Origin: Streptomyces tauricus
Lineage (GTDB): Bacteria > Actinomycetota > Actinomycetes > Streptomycetales > Streptomycetaceae
DNA length: 64,000 bases
Assembly: GCF_014650955.1 (NCBI RefSeq)
Contig: NZ_BMVY01000039.1
Span: forward strand, 1 to 64,000
Direction: 5' to 3'
The translations under genes and the position numbers were made by a program. Below are positions 33,890-39,548 of this stretch, in pieces; the stretch's first letter is position 1; each line of letters starts with the position of its first letter. A model generated the notes under the pieces. It did not search any database. It was not told the origin of the DNA and saw nothing but the letters and a program-made list of their open reading frames with translations.

Positions 33890-34150
33890 GGCCGGACCTT
33901 TCCGGCCGGTTCAGAGAGGGGTGTTGTGTCAGGTGGGAACCGGCCTGATCGGCTGCACGGCGCCACCTCCATCCCGGGTTCAGGGCCGACACGGACATCC
34001 CGGCGGCCGACGCGCCGCCCAAGCCCCCGGTGGGGCGGCGGCGTCCGCCAGGGCCGCAGCTCTCGCTGCGATTTCCCCCGATCGCCTCCTGGCGAGCGCG
34101 CCGCCGCAGCCCCGTGTCTGCGGAGTGCGCGCTCGTCGGTGAGGCAGGAT
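33890..34150. other. Intergenic region without a supportable gene
   Basis: Between the small membrane protein and the ribbon-helix-helix gene I see no conserved ORF. Open frames on both strands here are Arg/Pro/Gly-rich shadows. The right end leads into a hairpin and palindrome described as an operator. Confidence 0.5.
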
Positions 34151-34182
34151 CCACCCTAGCAAGGGTGGTGCGTAAACGCACC
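34151..34182. promoter_or_regulatory. Hairpin plus 16-nt perfect palindrome, candidate operator
   Basis: ccaccct-agca-agggtgg (34151-34168) is a 7-bp perfect inverted repeat. It abuts and shares two bases with GGTGCGTAAACGCACC (34167-34182), a perfect 16-nt palindrome. Both are about 90-120 nt upstream of a ribbon-helix-helix gene, a family that commonly binds such palindromes and autoregulates. Confidence 0.5.
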
Positions 34183-34271
34183 GGTCTGGTGGTGTTCTGA
34201 TGCGTTCCATGGCAGACTTGCAGATCAGAACGCCAATACGGCCACGACGAGAAGAGAAGGAGGGGCTGCGC

Positions 34272-34511
34272 ATGGGAGGACAGCCAGTTCGTTCGTTGAG
34301 TCATCCCGCGAGTGAGCGGTACTCCGTGACGCTCGTTCCGCCGGCCGTGCAGGCGGTCGCCGAGCTCACCGAGGCGACCGGACTCAGCAAGGCGGACGTC
34401 ATCAACCGTGCGGTGCAGATCTACGCCTATCTGGAGGCGCAGCGGGCGCAGGGGCGAGAGATCCTGCTGCGGGATCCGCAGGGCGTCCTGGAGCGGGTGC
34501 ACATCGTCTGA
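34272..34511 (+). CDS. Ribbon-helix-helix (Arc/CopG-like) DNA-binding protein
   Basis: This 79-residue protein starts MGGQPVRSLSHPASE at an ATG 8 nt after aaggagg. That start was preferred over one 24 codons upstream without a good leader. The core RYSVTLVPPAVQAVAELTEATGLSKADVINRAVQIYAYLE has a beta-strand followed by two helices with the LSKADVINRAV second helix typical of ribbon-helix-helix repressors, which bind DNA as dimers through the strand. A charged C-terminal tail (REILLRDPQGVLERVHIV) follows. It is a single gene with no toxin partner beside it. The upstream palindrome may be its own operator. Confidence 0.75.
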   Translation: MGGQPVRSLSHPASERYSVTLVPPAVQAVAELTEATGLSKADVINRAVQIYAYLEAQRAQGREILLRDPQGVLERVHIV

Positions 34512-34567
34512 CGGCGGCCCTGCCCGGGGAGTGTGGTCCGCGCGCACGCCCTGACTCCGGAAAACAG

Positions 34568-34596
34568 AAAAACCCCAGCTGAGCTGGGGTTTTTTC
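34568..34596. terminator. Bidirectional intrinsic terminator
   Basis: aaaaaccccag-ctgag-ctggggtttttt is a strong GC stem flanked by A-run and T-run on the two sides. It lies between the ribbon-helix-helix gene (+) and the tRNA gene (-) and can end both transcripts. Confidence 0.9.
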
Positions 34597-34608
34597 TGGT
34601 TCTTCCGC

Positions 34609-34696
34609 TGGTGTCCGAGGGGGGACTTGAACCCCCACGCCCGATAAAGGGCACTAGCACCTCAAGCTAGCGCGTCTGCCATTCCGCCACCCGGAC
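34609..34696 (-). tRNA. tRNA-Leu(GAG)
   Basis: Read on the minus strand the acceptor arms are GTCCGGG and CTCGGAC (one G-T pair), the anticodon stem CTAGC/GCTAG encloses the loop TTGAGGT with anticodon GAG, a long variable arm (TGCCCTTTATCGGGCG) marks class II leucine tRNA, and the T arm is GGGGG-TTCAAGT-CCCCC. A73 and CCA are encoded. It reads CUC/CUU codons. Confidence 0.96.
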
Positions 34697-34904
34697 AAGG
34701 TGTCTGTCGCGCGGGGTTCCCCTCGCGGCGACGAAGGAAACATTACCAGGCTTTGGAGAGCCCCCGATCACGGGGCGGTGCCGGGCGGCGGGGCGTGAAC
34801 GGCGTGTGACGGGCGTGGTCCGGCCTTGGGCGGGGAGGACCGGAGAGAGAGGATGAGGGGGAAGGACGTGGGGGACCACCAGCAGTGACAGTGGGAGGAA
34901 GCAC

Positions 34905-36230
34905 GTGAGCGAGCAGGACACGACCAAGGGCATCAAGGGTGAGGACGAGGTCGTCGACCTCTGCCGCGAGCTGATCCGGATCGACACCAGCAACTACGGC
35001 GACCACTCGGGCCCGGGTGAGCGCAAGGCCGCCGAGTACGTCGCGGAGAAGCTCGCCGAGGTGGGTCTCGAACCGCAGATCTTCGAGTCGCACACGGGCC
35101 GCGCCTCCACGGTGGTCAGGATCGAGGGCGAGGACCGTTCGCGGCCCGGCCTGCTCATCCACGGCCACACCGACGTCGTACCGGCGAACGCCCAGGACTG
35201 GACGCACCACCCGTTCTCCGGCGAGATCGCCGACGGCTGTGTCTGGGGCCGCGGCGCGGTCGACATGAAGGACATGGACGCGATGACCCTCGCGGTCGTA
35301 CGCGAGCGGATGCGCGCCGGTCGCAAGCCTCCCCGCGACCTCGTGCTGGCCTTCCTGGCCGACGAGGAGGCGGGCGGCACGTTCGGCGCCAAGCACCTCG
35401 TCACCAAGCACCCCGACCTCTTCGAGGGTGTGACGGAGGCGATCGGCGAGGTCGGCGGTTTCTCGTTCACGGTCAACGAGAACCTGAGGCTGTACCTGGT
35501 GGAGACCGCCCAGAAGGGCATGCACTGGATGAAGCTGACCGTGGACGGCACCGCCGGACACGGTTCGATGATCCACAAGGACAACGCGATCACCGAGCTG
35601 TCGGAGGCCGTGGGGCGGCTCGGGCGGCACAAGTTCCCGGTGCGTGTGACGAAGACGCTGCGGCACTTCCTGGACGAGCTGGGCGACGCCCTCGGCACCG
35701 AGCTGGACCCGGAGAACATGGACGCGACGCTGGCCAAGCTCGGCGGTATCGCCAAGCTCATCGGCGCCTCGCTCCAGAACACCGCCAACCCGACCCAGCT
35801 GGGCGCGGGCTACAAGGTGAACGTCATCCCGGGGCAGGCGACCGCGCACGTCGACGCCCGTTACCTGCCGGGGTACGAGGAGGAGTTCCTCGCCGATCTG
35901 GACCGCGTCCTCGGCCCGAACGTGAAGCGCGAGGACGTGCACGCCGACAAGGCCCTGGAGACCACCTTCGACGGGGCCCTCGTGGACGCCATGCAGACCG
36001 CGCTGGTCGCCGAGGACCCGATCGCGCGGGCCGTCCCGTACATGCTCTCCGCCGGCACCGACGCCAAGTCCTTCGACGACCTCGGCATCCGCTGCTTCGG
36101 CTTCGCCCCGCTGAAGCTGCCGCCGGAGCTGGACTTCGCCGGGATGTTCCACGGGGTCGACGAGCGGGTGCCGGTCGACGCCCTGAAGTTCGGCGTGCGG
36201 GTGCTCGACCGCTTCATCGAGGCGTCCTGA
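34905..36230 (+). CDS. M20 family metallopeptidase / dipeptidase-like hydrolase
   Basis: This 441-residue di-zinc hydrolase starts at GTG behind gggagga. M20 landmarks are LLIHGHTDVVPAN (first His and Asp), WGRGAVDMKDMDA (bridging Asp), FLADEEAGG (Glu general base and Glu ligand), and the C-terminal SAGTDAKSFDDLGI with the last His probably in GMFHGVDERVP. The lid domain lies near residues 190-330 and includes DGTAGHGSM. It is probably cytoplasmic because no signal peptide is seen. Substrates in this family are dipeptides, acylated amino acids or carboxypeptidase targets and cannot be narrowed here. It is a lone gene before the chaplin genes. Confidence 0.9.
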   Translation: MSEQDTTKGIKGEDEVVDLCRELIRIDTSNYGDHSGPGERKAAEYVAEKLAEVGLEPQIFESHTGRASTVVRIEGEDRSRPGLLIHGHTDVVPANAQDWTHHPFSGEIADGCVWGRGAVDMKDMDAMTLAVVRERMRAGRKPPRDLVLAFLADEEAGGTFGAKHLVTKHPDLFEGVTEAIGEVGGFSFTVNENLRLYLVETAQKGMHWMKLTVDGTAGHGSMIHKDNAITELSEAVGRLGRHKFPVRVTKTLRHFLDELGDALGTELDPENMDATLAKLGGIAKLIGASLQNTANPTQLGAGYKVNVIPGQATAHVDARYLPGYEEEFLADLDRVLGPNVKREDVHADKALETTFDGALVDAMQTALVAEDPIARAVPYMLSAGTDAKSFDDLGIRCFGFAPLKLPPELDFAGMFHGVDERVPVDALKFGVRVLDRFIEAS

Positions 36231-36348
36231 ACCGTGCGGACGGGGTTGAGCCGGACGGGTGTGTCCGGCATTAACCCGCTGAAACGACACTCCAATAATC
36301 GCCAGCGCGTACGGAGCCGACTGAGAAGAGTGAATGCGCTCATAAGCT

Positions 36349-36376
36349 CGTAGCCCTATTACTCCCTCCTCGTTAC
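36349..36376 (+). promoter_or_regulatory. Candidate sigma-BldN-type promoter of chpH
   Basis: CGTAGC (36349-36354) and CGTTAC (36371-36376) are separated by exactly 16 nt. This resembles the ECF sigma-BldN promoter pattern as I recall it (about CGTAAC-16-CGTTGA), which drives chaplin genes during aerial growth. Transcription would start near 36383. Confidence 0.5.
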
Positions 36377-36381
36377 TGCTG

Positions 36382-36406
36382 ATGTGATCCGCGGCTGGGA
36401 TCACAT
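36382..36406 (+). promoter_or_regulatory. Perfect 9-bp hairpin at the 5' end of the chpH leader
   Basis: ATGTGATCC-gcggctg-GGATCACAT forms a perfect inverted repeat whose left arm coincides with the transcription start predicted from the upstream promoter and which ends 9 nt before aggagg. It could be a 5' stabilising stem-loop of the mRNA or a repressor site. Confidence 0.5.
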
Positions 36407-36425
36407 GTGACTACTAGGAGGAACA

Positions 36426-36659
36426 ATGATCAAGAAGATCGTCGCCGCTGCGGCTGCCACGGGTGGCCTCGTTCTCGCCGGTGCGGGTCTTGCGGTTGCC
36501 GACGCCGGTGCGCAGGGTGCTGCCGTCGGTTCCCCGGGCGTGCTCTCGGGCAACGTCGTCCAGGCGCCCATCCACATCCCGGTGAACGTCTGCGGCAACA
36601 CGGTCTCCGTGATCGGGCTGCTGAACCCCGCCTTCGGTAACACCTGCACCAACGTCTGA
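36426..36659 (+). CDS. chpH: Short chaplin ChpH
   Basis: This 77-residue secreted, self-assembling amyloid-forming surfactant coats aerial hyphae. The signal peptide is MIKKIVAAAAATGGLVLAGAGLAVADA. The mature part is a single chaplin domain: GSPGVLSGNVVQAPIHIPVN, VCGNTVSVIGLLNPAFGNTC, with the two conserved cysteines (CGN and NTC) that form a disulphide. It is almost superimposable on my memory of S. coelicolor ChpH. It has a consensus aggagg and sits directly upstream of a long chaplin, as chpH and chpC do in S. coelicolor. Confidence 0.95.
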   Translation: MIKKIVAAAAATGGLVLAGAGLAVADAGAQGAAVGSPGVLSGNVVQAPIHIPVNVCGNTVSVIGLLNPAFGNTCTNV

Positions 36660-36711
36660 CATCGAGCACAACGTCGGATGCCGTGCTCGACGTCCGGCGT
36701 CGAGCACACCT

Positions 36712-36760
36712 CATGAGGGCCTGCATCCCATGAAGGTCTGAATCCATGAGGGTCTGAGTC
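36712..36760 (+). repeat. Three short direct repeats in the chpH-chpC spacer
   Basis: catgagggcctgcatc, catgaaggtctgaatc and catgagggtctgagtc follow one another with a 16-17-nt period. They lie downstream of an imperfect stem (tcgagcac at 36662, gtgctcga at 36683) and just before the terminator hairpin. Confidence 0.7.
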
Positions 36761-36761
36761 C

Positions 36762-36798
36762 GCGGCCCCGGAGTGCGTGCCATGCGCTCCGGGGCCGC
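36762..36798 (+). terminator. chpH terminator
   Basis: gcggccccggag / ctccggggccgc is a perfect 12-bp GC stem with a 13-nt loop, between chpH and chpC on the same strand. It implies that chpC has its own promoter downstream, although no clear one could be identified. Confidence 0.75.
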
Positions 36799-36858
36799 CG
36801 ACATTCCGTATACCGCGATACCGCGCACCACACGGTTCACAAGGGGCAGGGAATAGCT

Positions 36859-37686
36859 ATGCGACAGGTCACCCGCAAAGGCCTGATGACGGTGGCGGCG
36901 GCAACCGGTGTCCTCGCGGCCACCGGCGGTTACGCGCACGCCGACTCGGGGGCGCACGGCACCGCTTCGGGCTCCCCGGGCGTACTCTCCGGCAACTCGG
37001 TACAGGCGCCGGTGCACGCGCCGGTCAACGTCTGCGGCAACACCGTGAACGTGGTCGGTGTGCTCAACCCGGCGGTCGGCAACAAATGCGCCAACAAGGG
37101 GGCGGGCAAGGGCACCGGCTCCGGCCACCACGGGAACGGCGGCTCGGGTGGCGGAGCCGGATCGCACGCCGGGGGGCACACCAGTGACTCGCCAGGAGTG
37201 GGCTCCGGGAACCAGGTACGGATTCCGGTGCACGCGCCGGTGAACGTCTGCGGCAACAACGTCTCCGTCGCCGGCGTCGGCAACACCACCACGGGCAACG
37301 CCTGCGGGAACACCGGCGGCGGCGGGCACGGGACCACGTCTCCCGGCCACGGGGGACCCCACTCCCCGGGCAAGCCGGGACAGCCCGGTGACTCGGAGCA
37401 CCCGGGTACGCCGGGTGGGCCGGGGGAGGCGGACGGCTCGGACGGCTCCGAGGGGTCGGGGCGGCCCGGTTCGGCGGGACACGGGAACCAGGGCGGCTCG
37501 AACGCGCATGCCTCGGACGCGAACGGCCCGGGCGCCCTGGCGGCCGGCCGCACCGACGGCTCCGACGTCTCCGCGCACCTCGCGGAGACCGGCGCGGGTG
37601 TGCCGCTCGGCCTCGCGCTGCCCGTGGGCGCGGGCGCGCTGCTGGCGGGCGCCGTGCTCTACCGCAAGGCCCGCGCGTCCGCGTAA
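36859..37686 (+). CDS. chpC: Long chaplin ChpC with sortase signal
   Basis: This 275-residue wall-anchored chaplin has a signal peptide (residues 1-30), then two chaplin domains: SPGVLSGNSVQAPVHAPVN-VCGN near residues 38-80 and SPGVGSGNQVRIPVHAPVN-VCGN near residues 112-153, each with a Cys pair. A long Gly/Ser/Pro/His spacer crosses the wall. The sorting signal is LAETG followed by a hydrophobic helix (LGLALPVGAGALLAGAVL) and positive YRKARASA. LAxTG is the class E sortase motif used by Streptomyces for long chaplins. It anchors short chaplins such as the upstream ChpH at the hyphal surface. Confidence 0.93.
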   Translation: MRQVTRKGLMTVAAATGVLAATGGYAHADSGAHGTASGSPGVLSGNSVQAPVHAPVNVCGNTVNVVGVLNPAVGNKCANKGAGKGTGSGHHGNGGSGGGAGSHAGGHTSDSPGVGSGNQVRIPVHAPVNVCGNNVSVAGVGNTTTGNACGNTGGGGHGTTSPGHGGPHSPGKPGQPGDSEHPGTPGGPGEADGSDGSEGSGRPGSAGHGNQGGSNAHASDANGPGALAAGRTDGSDVSAHLAETGAGVPLGLALPVGAGALLAGAVLYRKARASA

Positions 37687-37749
37687 GCCCTGATCACGAG
37701 GCATGGGCCATCGGGCCCGCGGCCTGAGCCACCGGTCCCGAGCAGGTCG

Positions 37750-37787
37750 AACGGAGTGGGCCCCGCACGTGCGGGGCCCACTCCGTT
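37750..37787. terminator. Strong bidirectional terminator after chpC
   Basis: cggagtgggccccgcac directly abuts its reverse complement gtgcggggcccactccg, giving a 17-bp perfect stem that extends by AA/TT. It separates chpC from the converging DUF5703 gene. Confidence 0.9.
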
Positions 37788-37801
37788 TCAGCCTTCCCGC
37801 G

Positions 37802-37990
37802 TCACCAGGTGGCGCGCACCTGGCGAATGATCCGTCGGCGCAACCGCACCCTGCGGCTGCCGTCGGTATGCAGGCTGAGGCGGTCCAACTCCCAGTGTCC
37901 GTACTCCGCATGGTCCGTCAGCAGGCGTGCCGCTTCCTTGCGGGAGACCCCGCGCGGCACATACACGTTGACAAATTCGTATTCCGGCAT
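37802..37990 (-). CDS. DUF5703 family small protein
   Basis: This 62-residue protein, MPEYEFVNVYVPRGVSRKEA and LLTDHAEYGHWELDRLSLHT followed by the basic end RRVRLRRRIIRQVRATW, is a small actinobacterial protein I recognise as DUF5703. A short strand, a helix and a strongly basic tail suggest nucleic-acid or ribosome contact, but no function is known to me. It diverges from the acidic protein gene with only 47 nt between start codons. No Shine-Dalgarno is visible, so both genes may be expressed from leaderless or near-leaderless transcripts. Confidence 0.85.
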   Translation of the reverse strand: MPEYEFVNVYVPRGVSRKEAARLLTDHAEYGHWELDRLSLHTDGSRRVRLRRRIIRQVRATW

Positions 37991-38037
37991 CGCATCTATT
38001 GTGCGTGCGGAGGCCCGGTACGGATAGCGTCTGCACT

Positions 38038-38781
38038 ATGTCTGATGCTGCGCAGCCCACCGCTGCCGAGGTACGCGCCGCCGCCGAGGCGGTCAAGACC
38101 GCGCTCGACCGCCACCTGGCGGCGGTCGAGCGCAGGTCGGGTGAGGACGACCCGGCCGTCTACGAGGCGTTCAACGAGTTGGCGGCGGCCGCCGAGGAGT
38201 ACGACGAACTCCTCTACGACCGCTACGACGAGGTCACCCCCTTCGAGATCCCCGGCTCGGACGACGCACTGCCGCCGTACACCGGGCCGGAGGAGCCGAA
38301 CGCGCTGAGCGTGCTGATCCGCCGGGACTACGTGGTGGTGGAGCCGCAGCGGCTGCTGGCGCAGGCGCAGCGGGTCGAGGCGGTGGAGGAGTCCGGGGCC
38401 GTGACGGCGGGCTTCGACGCCGCGTCCGGGACCGTGCACGGTGCGCTCGGCGTCCTCTTCGGCGAGTTCGAGGCCGACGAGATCGCCTCCCGGCACAAGG
38501 AGTTCGGCCTGGAGGAGGGCGACTCGACGCTGTGGGTGACCGCCTCGGACGAACCGGCGGAGCCGGGCGAGTGGCTGGAGGCCCCGTTCGAACAGGCCGA
38601 CACCCACCAGGTGGTGTGCCGCTTCGACGTCAGCGCGGTCTTCGACGACGACGCGGATGACGACCTCGACGAGATCGACGACATCGAGGACGAGGTGGTG
38701 GACGCCGTCGGCCCGGAACTGGAAGACCCCCTCGACGAGGCGGAGCCCGAAAACCTGCGCGCACGCAACGCGGACCGCTGA
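38038..38781 (+). CDS. Acidic conserved actinobacterial protein, function unknown
   Basis: This 247-residue, strongly acidic protein starts MSDAAQPTAAEVRAAAEAVK. An upstream in-frame codon exists, but the ATG lies a few bases after tacggatagcg, fitting a leaderless -10. The N-terminal 60 residues are a predicted two-helix unit (AVKTALDRHLAAV, AVYEAFNELAAAAEEYDELLYDRYDEVTPF). The middle is mixed (NALSVLIRRDYVVVE, GALGVLFGEFEADEIAS). The C-terminus is a poly-Asp/Glu tail (DDDADDDLDEIDDIEDE). I recognise no family. Single-gene position beside DUF5703 suggests a backbone housekeeping gene. Confidence 0.8.
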   Translation: MSDAAQPTAAEVRAAAEAVKTALDRHLAAVERRSGEDDPAVYEAFNELAAAAEEYDELLYDRYDEVTPFEIPGSDDALPPYTGPEEPNALSVLIRRDYVVVEPQRLLAQAQRVEAVEESGAVTAGFDAASGTVHGALGVLFGEFEADEIASRHKEFGLEEGDSTLWVTASDEPAEPGEWLEAPFEQADTHQVVCRFDVSAVFDDDADDDLDEIDDIEDEVVDAVGPELEDPLDEAEPENLRARNADR

Positions 38782-38829
38782 CAGCGCAGCCGCACTTCGA
38801 CGGTGGCGGTCACCGCCCTCAGGGGCCCG

Positions 38830-39432
38830 GTGACCGCCACAGCCATGTCCGGGCGGCCGGGCTCCCGCCGGGGCCCGCCGCGGCAGCGGCACGTGGGCGC
38901 GGACGAGGCACTGCCCGACCCGGGTCGCCCTCCGGTGCCGGCCCCGCGTCGGCACGGGACTGAGCCCGACGCGGAGCCCGGTGGCCGTCGCCGATACGTT
39001 CGGGCCGACGCGGGCCCGCCCCTCGGGGGCCGGCTCCGCCAGGCGGGGACTGAGCCCGACGCGGAGCCGGGCGACCGCCCGCCGCCGTGTCCGGGGCGAC
39101 GGGCTCCCGCCGGGGCCCGCCTCGGCGGCGGCACGTCGGGGCGGACGAGGTACGGCCGACCCGGGCTGGCCCCGTGTCCGCCTGACGGGGAGCCTGATGA
39201 CTGCCCGTCTCCGTGTCCGGGGCGACGGGCTCCCGCCGGGGGACCGACCGCCCCGGAGGCGGCACGTCTGGCCCGACGACGGACGCCGACCCGGGTCGGC
39301 GTACCTCGTCGGAGCCTTGTCGGCACGGGACTGTGCCCGGCGCGGCCCCCGGTGACCGCCGTCGATACGTTCGGGCCGACGAGGGCCCGCCCCCCGGAGG
39401 GCTCCGCCAGGCGCCGGACCGAGCCCGGCGCG
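38830..39432. repeat. Field of degenerate long repeats in a 767-nt gene-free region
   Basis: Two sequence modules alternate. Module A (about 95 nt, marked by gacgggctcccgccgggg and ending in gacccggg) appears near 38830, 39070 and 39197. Module B (about 110-120 nt, marked by gatacgttcgggccgacg) appears near 38950 and 39321. They are degraded by point changes and small gaps. No frame gives a believable protein, although every frame is open because of extreme GC. The whole gap 38782-39548 has no supportable gene. Confidence 0.7.
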
Positions 39433-39548
39433 GACGTCGGAGCAGCTCGGTGCCGGACCCGGAGCGGGCACCGGTCCCCGCCCCGGACCTGGCACCTGAC
39501 CCGGCACCGGACCCAGCGCGGGAACCGGCCCCGGCCCCGGGGGCCGGC

